From an uncultured Clostridia bacterium (GTDB lineage Bacteria; Bacillota; Clostridia; Oscillospirales; CAG-272): DNA of 6,413 nucleotides. The stretch covers positions 1 to 6,413 of the forward strand of contig CAMJDE010000112.1 in assembly GCA_946404295.1 (NCBI GenBank), in the 5' to 3' direction. Under the pieces are notes generated by a model. That model saw only the letters and a program-made list of their open reading frames with translations, did no database searches and was not told the origin of the DNA. Positions 1 through 6,041 of this stretch are shown here, one piece after another. Each line of letters opens with the position of its first letter. The first letter of the stretch is position 1. The translations under genes were made by a program, and so were the position numbers.

Positions 1-1
1 C

Positions 2-1885
2 GACAACTCCGGCACCGGCGTCGCCTTCACCCGCGACCCCGCGACCGGCGAGAAGAAGCTGATGGGCGAGTTCCTGACCAACGCGCAGGGCGAGGACGTC
101 GTCGCCGGCGTCCGCACCCCGATGCCCATCTCCGAGATGGAAAAGAAGTTCCCCGACGCCTACAAGCAGTTCATCGACGTCTGCAAGACGCTCGAGGATC
201 ACTACCGCGATATGCAGGATATGGAGTTCACCGTTGAGAACGGCAAACTCTATATGCTCCAGTGCCGCAACGGTAAGCGCACCGCTCCCGCCGCTCTCAA
301 GATCGCCTGCGACCTCGTGGACGAGGGTATGATCGACGAGAAGAAGGCAGTTCTGATGATCGACCCGCGCAACCTCGACACCCTGCTTCACCCGCAGTTC
401 GACCCCAAGGCGATCAAGACCGCGCAGGTCGTCGCCAAGGCGCTCGCCGCGTCTCCCGGCGCCGCGTGCGGCAAGATCGTTTTCACCGCCGAGGACGCCA
501 AGGCGTGGAAGGCGAAGGGCGAGAAGGTCGTTCTCGTTCGTCTTGAGACCTCTCCCGAGGACATCGAGGGTATGAAGGCGGCGCAGGGTATTCTGACGGT
601 CCGCGGCGGTATGACCTCCCACGCGGCGGTCGTTGCCCGCGGTATGGGTACCTGCTGCGTTTCGGGCTGCTCCGCGATCACCAACTTCGACGAGGACAAC
701 AAGACCTTCGTTCTTGCCGGCAAGACCTATCACGAGGGCGACCTGATCTCGCTCGACGGCTCGACCGGTAACATCTACGACGGCGCGATCCCGACGATCG
801 ACGCCACCGTTTCGGGCGACTTCGGTCGGATCATGGCGTGGGCGGACAAGTACCGCAAACTCGCCGTCCGCACCAACGCCGACACCCCGCGCGACGCCAA
901 GAAGGCGCGCGAACTCGGCGCCGAGGGCATCGGTCTCTGCCGCACCGAGCATATGTTCTTCGAGGGCAACCGGATCGACGCGTTCCGTGAAATGATCTGC
1001 GCCGACACCGCCGAGGCGCGCGAAGCCGCGCTGAACAAGATCCTGCCGATGCAGCAGGGCGACTTCGAGCAGCTCTACGAGGCGATGGAAGGCAACCCCG
1101 TGACCATCCGCTTCCTCGATCCGCCGCTCCACGAGTTCGTTCCGACGAATGAGGAGGACATCGAACTGCTCGCCAAGGCGCAGGGCAAGACCGTCGCCGA
1201 CATCAAGTCGATCATCTCGGCTCTCCACGAGGCGAACCCGATGATGGGTCACCGCGGATGCCGTCTGACCGTCACCTATCCCGAGATCGCCCGGATGCAG
1301 ACGAAAGCCGTCATTCGCGCCGCGATCAACGTCACGAAGAAGCACCCCGACTGGAAACTCGTCCCCGAGATCATGATCCCGCTGGTCGGCGAGGTCAAGG
1401 AGCTCGCGTTCGTGAAGAAGATCGTGGTCGAGACCGCCGACGCAGAGATCGCCGCCGCGAAGTCGAACCTCAAGTACGAGGTCGGCACGATGATCGAGAT
1501 CCCGCGCGCCGCTCTGACCGCGGACGAAATCGCGAAGGAAGCCGAGTTCTTCTGCTTCGGTACCAACGACCTGACCCAGATGACCTACGGTTTCAGCCGC
1601 GACGACGCCGGCAAGTTCCTCGGTTCGTACTACGACACCAAGATCTTCGAGTTCGATCCCTTTGCGAAACTCGACCAGGTCGGCGTCGGCAAACTGATGA
1701 AGATGGCTGTCGAACTCGGAAGAAGCGTCCGCCCCGGTATGCACTGCGGTATCTGCGGTGAACACGGCGGCGACCCGACGTCGGTCGAGTTCTGCCACAA
1801 GATCGGTCTCTCCTACGTTTCCTGCTCGCCGTTCCGCGTGCCGATCGCTCGGCTCGCCGCCGCGCAGGCAGCCCTGAAGGACTGA
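2..1885 (+). CDS. ppdK: Pyruvate, phosphate dikinase, C-terminal part (5' truncated by window)
   Basis: This enzyme reversibly interconverts ATP + phosphate + pyruvate and AMP + PPi + phosphoenolpyruvate in the cytoplasm; in anaerobic Clostridia it commonly serves PPi-linked glycolysis or gluconeogenesis. The frame is open from base 2, so 627 residues are visible and roughly 250 N-terminal residues of a family length near 875 lie outside. Numbering from the first visible codon, the end of the ATP-grasp domain shows D-N-S-G-T-G-V-A-F-T-R (1-11) and the ATP-site residues E75 and Q87 (MEFT, LYMLQCR). The swivelling phosphohistidine domain carries GGMTSHAAVVARG with catalytic His207 and the neighbouring Thr205 that PDRP-type regulators modify in this family. 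The PEP/pyruvate barrel shows LCRTEH (R314), TIRFLDPPLHEF (R370), MIEIPR (E499), FGTNDLTQ (N522) and the CGICGEHGGDP loop with Cys585. All expected catalytic motifs are present and the C-terminus is complete (IARLAAAQAALKD). No frameshift is seen. GC-rich codon use matches the rhamnosidase and uppP. Confidence 0.97.
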   Translation, partial: DNSGTGVAFTRDPATGEKKLMGEFLTNAQGEDVVAGVRTPMPISEMEKKFPDAYKQFIDVCKTLEDHYRDMQDMEFTVENGKLYMLQCRNGKRTAPAALKIACDLVDEGMIDEKKAVLMIDPRNLDTLLHPQFDPKAIKTAQVVAKALAASPGAACGKIVFTAEDAKAWKAKGEKVVLVRLETSPEDIEGMKAAQGILTVRGGMTSHAAVVARGMGTCCVSGCSAITNFDEDNKTFVLAGKTYHEGDLISLDGSTGNIYDGAIPTIDATVSGDFGRIMAWADKYRKLAVRTNADTPRDAKKARELGAEGIGLCRTEHMFFEGNRIDAFREMICADTAEAREAALNKILPMQQGDFEQLYEAMEGNPVTIRFLDPPLHEFVPTNEEDIELLAKAQGKTVADIKSIISALHEANPMMGHRGCRLTVTYPEIARMQTKAVIRAAINVTKKHPDWKLVPEIMIPLVGEVKELAFVKKIVVETADAEIAAAKSNLKYEVGTMIEIPRAALTADEIAKEAEFFCFGTNDLTQMTYGFSRDDAGKFLGSYYDTKIFEFDPFAKLDQVGVGKLMKMAVELGRSVRPGMHCGICGEHGGDPTSVEFCHKIGLSYVSCSPFRVPIARLAAAQAALKD

Positions 1886-1899
1886 TCCCGACCCAATGC

Positions 1900-1940
1900 A
1901 AGGAACCTGATTTGTTTCAAATCAGGTTCCTTTCGTTTTA
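1900..1940 (+). terminator. Intrinsic terminator of ppdK
   Basis: A perfect 14-bp stem (AAGGAACCTGATTT at 1900-1913 and its complement at 1919-1932) closes a 5-nt loop (GTTTC) and is followed by the T-rich stretch TTTCGTTTTA. It starts 14 bases after the ppdK stop. No T-run follows it when read on the - strand, so it serves ppdK rather than the convergent ATPase gene. Confidence 0.93.
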
Positions 1941-1996
1941 TTCGCCCTCGGCGAGCGGTATTGCTTCGCTCCGAACGCGCCGCGCCCGCCTGATCC

Positions 1997-2020
1997 CCCG
2001 CCTGCGGCGGGACGGTTTTT
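1997..2020 (+). terminator. Weak second hairpin with T-run after ppdK
   Basis: CCCGCC at 1997-2002 pairs with GGCGGG at 2006-2011 around the loop TGC; ACGG and then five Ts follow (2016-2020). In the + direction this resembles a back-up terminator with a short stem and a 4-nt gap before the T-run. It lies just beyond the stop of the convergent ATPase gene, but read on the - strand it has no T-run. Its CCTGCGG core also matches one palindrome of the array near 5960, so it could instead be an isolated copy of that repeat type. Confidence 0.4.
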
Positions 2021-2025
2021 CGGAA

Positions 2026-3390
2026 CTACAGTCTTTCGTTCAAATCCGAAAAATCCGTATCGTAAAGAACTGTGTCGGGAAAATCCTTTTTCTCTAAAAA
2101 CGCCAGCATATAGATAGGGAAGTAGGTGATTCTACCGTCGGTTTCCACGTTCCCGTGACAGAAAACGTACCCTTCCTCAATCCCGTATTCCGAGAGACGA
2201 AGCAAATTGTCGATCGCATTGTGGCGGTAATAATCCTTTCCGGATTTGATCTCGATCGGCAGAACGCGCCCGCCTTCCTCGATCAAAAAATCAACCTCTC
2301 CGAACTTTTTGCTATTGTAATAATACAGCGCATATCCGTGGGCGGTCAGTTCTTCGGCGGCGACGTTTTCATATATGGAACCGAAATTGATGGACGTTTC
2401 GTGCTGCAGGATCTTCAACTGGATCTCGTTCCCGTACTGTGCCGCGAGCAAGCCGACGTCGCCTGAATACAATTTGAAAAGATTTTGCGATTTGGAGAGT
2501 AAGAGCGGGCTTTTCGGCTCGTCTGCTACGTGCGCGGGGAGCGCGACGCCGGCGTTTTTCAGCCAGAGAAAACTGTCGTAATACTTGTCAAACCGCGCCT
2601 TTTCGTTCAGGTCTTTCAGGATGAATCGCTTGTTTTTTGCGTTCAACTCGCTTGGGATCATATCAAAGATGTCGTTGAGATACAGACGATTCTGCTCGTC
2701 ATATTTGGAAATGTCGTGTTTGTAAAGTCGAATGATCGCGTTTTGCTCGTCCAAAACACGGCGAAGATTTTTTGTTTCCAAGTAGGCGGAGACAGCCGCA
2801 GGCATCCCGCCGATGATGAGATACAGTTCAAACAGAGCAATCATTCGTTTGTGAATAAAGGGATCCACCGGCGTTTTCTTTTCAAACGATTGCCGGAGAA
2901 CGTCGATGACCTTGGGCGCGACGCCGTTTGCCCACGCAAACTCCTCAAAATCCAACGGATACATCTTGACGATATCCATATAACCGACCGGCGTCGATAC
3001 GACGTCCCTGAAAACGGTGCCGAGCAGAGATCCGCTTAAGACGTAATCGTAAGTACCGTCTTGCACGAGGTACTTGATTTGCGTAATCACTTCCCGACAT
3101 TCCTGCACTTCGTCAAAGAAGATCATCGTTTTACCGGGAATCATTTTGTCGCCGAAAAGCGCCGACAAACGCAAGAGGATCTCGTCGGCGGACTGCGCAA
3201 ACTCAAAAAGTGCGGTAAACTCAGGGTTTTCAATAAAATCGACGCGAATAATGCTCTGATAGTGCGTTTTCGCGAAGTCCTCGATAATAAAGGATTTACC
3301 GACTTGTCGCGCACCGATGATCATCAGGGCTTTGTTGGGTTTTTGACTGTAGAACTCTTCCAGACGTTTTGTGATTTTTCGTTGGAGCAT
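2026..3390 (-). CDS. AAA ATPase with C-terminal DUF4143 (PD-(D/E)xK-like) domain
   Basis: This is a 454-residue protein of the AAA_14 + DUF4143 architecture, a very common family in anaerobes whose cellular role is not established. The N-terminal P-loop domain shows Walker A GARQVGKS (26-33), Walker B MIFFDE (89-94, D93 and E94) and a sensor-like L-S-G-S (118-121). The C-terminal domain has E-V-D-F (D367) followed by P-I-E-I-K (E380, K382), the D...ExK pattern of the PD-(D/E)xK nuclease fold to which DUF4143 is related; whether it cleaves DNA cannot be told. There is no signal peptide or clear membrane segment. The ATG at 3390 is chosen because AAGGAGGAG sits 3 nt upstream; the longer frame reaching 3435 would begin upstream of the predicted transcript start. 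It is transcribed alone, convergent with ppdK and divergent from the rhamnosidase. GC is about 45-52% in sampled 60-base stretches against about 65% in ppdK, suggesting acquisition by transfer. Confidence 0.9.
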   Translation of the reverse strand: MLQRKITKRLEEFYSQKPNKALMIIGARQVGKSFIIEDFAKTHYQSIIRVDFIENPEFTALFEFAQSADEILLRLSALFGDKMIPGKTMIFFDEVQECREVITQIKYLVQDGTYDYVLSGSLLGTVFRDVVSTPVGYMDIVKMYPLDFEEFAWANGVAPKVIDVLRQSFEKKTPVDPFIHKRMIALFELYLIIGGMPAAVSAYLETKNLRRVLDEQNAIIRLYKHDISKYDEQNRLYLNDIFDMIPSELNAKNKRFILKDLNEKARFDKYYDSFLWLKNAGVALPAHVADEPKSPLLLSKSQNLFKLYSGDVGLLAAQYGNEIQLKILQHETSINFGSIYENVAAEELTAHGYALYYYNSKKFGEVDFLIEEGGRVLPIEIKSGKDYYRHNAIDNLLRLSEYGIEEGYVFCHGNVETDGRITYFPIYMLAFLEKKDFPDTVLYDTDFSDLNERL

Positions 3391-3393
3391 ATT

Positions 3394-3402
3394 CTCCTCC
3401 TT
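3394..3402 (-). promoter_or_regulatory. Ribosome binding site fixing the ATPase start
   Basis: On the - strand AAGGAGGAG is followed by AAT and then the ATG at 3390-3388. The AAGGAGG core lies 5 nt from the start codon, near-ideal spacing, which decides in favour of this start over the upstream GTG at 3435. Confidence 0.9.
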
Positions 3403-3417
3403 CCTGTACACGATACT

Positions 3418-3446
3418 ATCATAACACTTTTTCACGAGATTTTCAA
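3418..3446 (-). promoter_or_regulatory. Sigma-A-type promoter of the ATPase gene
   Basis: Read on the - strand, TTGAAA (3446-3441) is separated by exactly 17 bp from TATGAT (3423-3418), and the -10 is preceded by TGT, an extended -10 (TGn). The predicted transcript start near 3411 leaves a leader of about 20 nt containing the ribosome binding site. One copy of the 32-bp-spaced T-tract motif (3424-3433) falls in the spacer between the two boxes. Confidence 0.85.
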
Positions 3447-3529
3447 TAGTTTTTCACACTTTTTCTTAATAATACAGATCAATTTTTGCATTTTTCCAAA
3501 AAAATTGAACTATGCAGTCGCATTTTTCC
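3424..3529. repeat. Four T-tract motifs repeating at exactly 32 bp
   Basis: The motif RCA(C)TTTTTC occurs with its CA dinucleotide at 3425, 3457, 3489 and 3521, three steps of exactly 32 bp (about three helical turns). Copies 1 and 2 are identical (ACACTTTTTC at 3424 and 3456); copies 3 and 4 share GCATTTTTCCA (3488 and 3520). The DNA between copies is not conserved. In the left part, T-tracts start at 3428, 3440, 3450 and 3460, spaced 10-12 bp, a pattern expected to curve DNA. The repeats run from inside the ATPase promoter to about 30 bp before the -35 of the rhamnosidase promoter. They may be operator copies, a static bend, or chance in AT-rich DNA. Confidence 0.5.
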
Positions 3530-3544
3530 ACAGATTAAAATGCG
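3519..3544. promoter_or_regulatory. Candidate operator: 8-bp inverted repeat upstream of the rhamnosidase promoter
   Basis: CGCATTTT (3519-3526) and AAAATGCG (3537-3544) form a perfect 8+8 bp inverted repeat with a 10-bp spacer. Its centre is about 64 bp before the predicted transcript start of the rhamnosidase gene and it ends 16 bp before the -35 box, a position typical of an activator site. The left arm overlaps the fourth copy of the 32-bp-spaced motif. No regulator gene is visible in the window, so the binding protein is unknown. Confidence 0.4.
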
Positions 3545-3560
3545 TTTCGGCTCGCCTTTA

Positions 3561-3589
3561 TTGACTTTTTACTCGTTCCGTGCTATACT
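3561..3589 (+). promoter_or_regulatory. Sigma-A-type promoter of the rhamnosidase gene
   Basis: TTGACT (3561-3566), a 17-bp spacer and TATACT (3584-3589) form a near-consensus promoter; TGC directly before the -10 gives an extended -10 element. Transcription should start near 3595, leaving a leader of about 27 nt before the ATG at 3622. Confidence 0.87.
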
Positions 3590-3621
3590 GAATACGACCA
3601 CTCCGAAAGGAAAATGCAGTT

Positions 3622-5781
3622 ATGAAAATGCAAGAGGCGTTCGGCGCGGCGCAGTTCGTCGGGCGAGAGGACAGAGCGGGTTTTGCCGTTCTGCGCGGCC
3701 ATTTCAATCTGAAGAAAAAAGGGAAGGCGACGCTCCGCGTGGCGGGGCTCGGCTTCTTCACCTGTTACGTCAACGGCAAAAAGGTCTCCGACGACCGCTT
3801 TCTGCCGCTGTTTTCCGACTACGAGGCGCGGGAGAACTACCCGTCGGGCGAAGTCCTTTCGGGGCATCGGCTCTACGTGCCGGAATACGATATCTCCGAC
3901 CTCGTCGTGCCGGGCGACAACCTGATCGCGATCAGTTTCGGCGGCGGCTGGTACACCATCACCAGTTACCGTTTTGAAGCGCAATGTCGCTGGGGAGACC
4001 CGAAGGCGATCTGGCGCGTCATCACCGAAGAGGGCGATTTCGTTTCGTCGGACCGCGACTATATCGCCCCGGGCTACGTCACCGACTACGAGTTCTCGAC
4101 CCACGAGTTTCAGAATCGGACGAACTTCGACCCTGGTGTCTTTACCCCCGATTTCGACGAGAGCGGGCTTCCGCACGCGACGCTTGCCAAACCGATCGAG
4201 ACCGAGTACCTTTCGACCGACTGTCCCGCCGACCGCGTGATCGAGACCATCACGCCCAAGTTCCTTTGCGAGCGCGACGGCGTCCGGGTCTACGACGTCG
4301 GCAAGAACCTGTCGGGGGTCCCGGTTTTTCGGCTCGGGGAAGAGGGGTTTGCCGAGGTTTTCTTCTCGGAGGAGTGTACAAAGGACTGGATGCCCGACCC
4401 CGACCACAACTTCAAACAGGAGTATAGAGTCAAGGGCAAGCCCGGTTCCGTCGTCTCGCCCGACTTCACCTGGTTCGGCTTCCGCTACTTCTCGGTTGTC
4501 GGCGACGCCGAGCCGCTCTCGGTCGAGTTCATCCACACCGACCTTGCCGTCACGAGCAATTTCGAGTGCGACAACGATCTTCTGAACTGGATCTACAAGA
4601 CCTCGCTCCACACCGAGTTCTGCAACCTGCATACCGGCGTCCCGTCCGACTGCCCGCACATCGAGCGGCTCGGCTACACCGGTGACGGGCAACTGACCGC
4701 GCTGTCGCTTATGACCATGACCGACGCGAAGCCCCTCTACCGCAAGTGGATCGGGGATATTCTCGACTGCCAGGACGTCAAAACCGGGCACGTCCAGTAC
4801 ACCGCCCCCTACTTCCGCTGCGGGGGAGGCCCCGGTGCGTGGGGATGCGCGATCGTCGAGATGCCCTACCTCTATTGGAAGCAGTACGGCGACGATTCGC
4901 TCGCCCGCCGGGCGTACCCGCAGATGAAGCGTTACTTCGACTACCTCGAAGCCCACTCGGTCGACGATCTCGTGTCGTCGGACAAGCCCGGCGAATGGTG
5001 CCTCGGCGACTGGTGCACGCAGACCCGGGTCGTGCTTCCCGCCGCGTTCGTCAATAATTACTACTACGTCAGGAGCTTGACCCGCGCCGTTGAGCTCGCC
5101 AAACGCTTCGGCTTCGACGACGATCTCCCGCTGTTTGAAGAGCGCATCGCCCGCCGCAAGGCGGCGCTCACCGCCGCGTACTTCAACACCTGGGACGGCA
5201 ACTTCATCGGGGGGCTCCAGGGCGCGAACGCCTTTATGGTCGATCTCGGGCTCGGCGACGAGCGCACCTACCGGAACCTCGTCAAGATCTATTCCGAGAC
5301 CGGCGCGCTCGACACCGGCATCTGCGGCACCGAGGTTCTGCTCCGCGTCCTCTGCGAACGGGGAGACGTCGATCTCGCCGTCCGCCTGCTCTCGCCCGAC
5401 AAACCCGTCGCCTTCCGCGGTTGGCGCGACGCCGGAGCGACCACGCTCTGGGAGTATTTCTGCGGCTCGACCCGCGTCCGCTCGCACAATCACCCGATGT
5501 TCGGCTCGGCGGTCACCAACCTGTTCCGCTACCTGCTCGGCATCAAAGACGCCGGCGAAGCGGGGTTTGATGGCGTCACGATAGCACCCTATCTCCCCGA
5601 CGGGATGAACCGGCTCGGCGGTTTTCAGACCGTCCCGAAAGGGAAGATCTCGGTCTCCGCGCTCCGCACGGGCGACAAGATCCATTTTTCGATCACGGTC
5701 CCCGAGGGTCTCCCCGCCACCTTCCGCTACGGCGACGTGTCGCTCGATCTCAACCCCGGCACGACAGAACTCACCCTATAA
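3622..5781 (+). CDS. GH78-type alpha-L-rhamnosidase, cytoplasmic
   Basis: This 719-residue protein belongs to the bacterial alpha-L-rhamnosidase family GH78, inverting enzymes that release terminal L-rhamnose from glycans or plant glycosides. The order of domains is typical: a beta-sandwich with FTCYVNGKKV, YDISDLVVPGDN and FGGGWY (about 45-115), a second beta domain containing VGKNLSGVPVFRLGEEG (about 225-320), an (alpha/alpha)6 catalytic barrel (about 320-650) and a C-terminal beta domain (VTIAPYLPDGM, GKISVS). The barrel has D-C-P-H-I-E-R-L-G-Y-T-G-D, with Glu348 the likely general acid, and T-L-W-E-Y with Glu611 the candidate base, followed by SHNHPMFGS (621-629). No signal peptide or anchor is present, so it probably acts on imported oligosaccharides. 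It is shorter than many family members because no extra carbohydrate-binding modules are attached. The start at 3622 follows AAAGGA (3606-3611), a rather long 10-nt spacing. It is apparently a single-gene unit with no transporter or regulator next to it; the exact substrate is uncertain. Confidence 0.88.
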   Translation: MKMQEAFGAAQFVGREDRAGFAVLRGHFNLKKKGKATLRVAGLGFFTCYVNGKKVSDDRFLPLFSDYEARENYPSGEVLSGHRLYVPEYDISDLVVPGDNLIAISFGGGWYTITSYRFEAQCRWGDPKAIWRVITEEGDFVSSDRDYIAPGYVTDYEFSTHEFQNRTNFDPGVFTPDFDESGLPHATLAKPIETEYLSTDCPADRVIETITPKFLCERDGVRVYDVGKNLSGVPVFRLGEEGFAEVFFSEECTKDWMPDPDHNFKQEYRVKGKPGSVVSPDFTWFGFRYFSVVGDAEPLSVEFIHTDLAVTSNFECDNDLLNWIYKTSLHTEFCNLHTGVPSDCPHIERLGYTGDGQLTALSLMTMTDAKPLYRKWIGDILDCQDVKTGHVQYTAPYFRCGGGPGAWGCAIVEMPYLYWKQYGDDSLARRAYPQMKRYFDYLEAHSVDDLVSSDKPGEWCLGDWCTQTRVVLPAAFVNNYYYVRSLTRAVELAKRFGFDDDLPLFEERIARRKAALTAAYFNTWDGNFIGGLQGANAFMVDLGLGDERTYRNLVKIYSETGALDTGICGTEVLLRVLCERGDVDLAVRLLSPDKPVAFRGWRDAGATTLWEYFCGSTRVRSHNHPMFGSAVTNLFRYLLGIKDAGEAGFDGVTIAPYLPDGMNRLGGFQTVPKGKISVSALRTGDKIHFSITVPEGLPATFRYGDVSLDLNPGTTELTL

Positions 5782-5785
5782 CAAC

Positions 5786-5814
5786 GTTCCCCGCGGCGAT
5801 TCGCCGCGGGGAAC
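5786..5814 (+). terminator. Strong hairpin directly after the rhamnosidase stop
   Basis: A perfect 13-bp GC-rich stem (GTTCCCCGCGGCG at 5786-5798, complement at 5802-5814) with an ATT loop begins 4 nt after the stop codon. No T-run follows (AATTCATG), so it is either a weak terminator, a block to 3' exonucleases that protects the mRNA, or simply the first element of the palindrome array that follows. Confidence 0.5.
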
Positions 5815-6041
5815 AATTCATGACGGGCATCGCCCGTCAATTCACGGAGCCGCCGAGGGCGGCGAGAATTCACGACGGCGAAGGGCAACCGCCCTTCGCC
5901 GTCATTTCATGCGATCTCTGATCGCAATTCATCAAATTGTGAAATGAAAGAATGAATTGCACCTGCGGTGCGTGAATTGCGCCTCTTCGCGTCGCGTGAA
6001 TTGACGGCTTCGCCGTCGTGAATTGCCGCGCGACGCGCGGC
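5815..6041. repeat. Array of unlike palindromes separated by a constant 7-8 nt spacer
   Basis: After the 5786 hairpin come eight more palindromes: TGACGGGC/ATC (5821-5839), GCCGCC/GAG (5849-5863), GACGGCGAAGGGC/AACC (5874-5903), TGCGATC/TCT (5910-5926), GCACC/TGC (5959-5971), an imperfect one (5980-5995), GACGGC/TTC (6003-6017) and GCCGCGC/GAC (6025-6041); loops are given after the slash and most have three bases. Stem sequences differ, but the DNA between them is nearly constant: AATTCAY at 5815, 5839, 5867, 5926 (ATTTCAT at 5904), then RTGAATT at 5952, 5972, 5996, 6018. AATTCAC and GTGAATT are complementary, so spacer direction flips at about 5933-5951. The array fills the gap between two convergent genes and holds no convincing reading frame. 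Its function is unknown; it resembles REP/BIME-type intergenic repeats in general design only. Confidence 0.85.

Noticed and set aside
1258..1761. 167-codon + strand frame inside ppdK
   Set aside because: It is an out-of-frame shadow rich in Arg and Asp, overlapping conserved PPDK motifs, with no ribosome binding site.
3391..3435. 15-residue N-terminal extension of the ATPase from a GTG at 3435
   Set aside because: It would start upstream of the predicted transcript start and overlap the -10 box, while the ATG at 3390 has an excellent Shine-Dalgarno sequence.
3524..3532. DnaA-box-like TTTTCCACA
   Set aside because: It is a single copy with one mismatch to TTATCCACA, without a cluster or a replication gene nearby; it is more simply part of the repeated T-tract motif.
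2155..3564. Several + strand frames opposite the ATPase gene (2155-2466, 2530-3039, 3061-3564)
   Set aside because: They are antisense to a gene with Walker A and B motifs, a promoter and a strong ribosome binding site, and show no domain features of their own.
3583..5685. 700-codon open frame on the - strand opposite the rhamnosidase gene
   Set aside because: Its codons are exactly aligned with those of the + gene, so stops arise only where the + gene uses TTA, CTA or TCA, codons avoided in this GC-rich gene. The product is a D/R/V/E/A-rich sequence without recognisable domains, and the + strand frame has clear GH78 motifs.
5815..6041. CRISPR-like array
   Set aside because: The constant unit is only 7-8 nt, the variable units are themselves palindromes of unequal length, and no cas gene is present.
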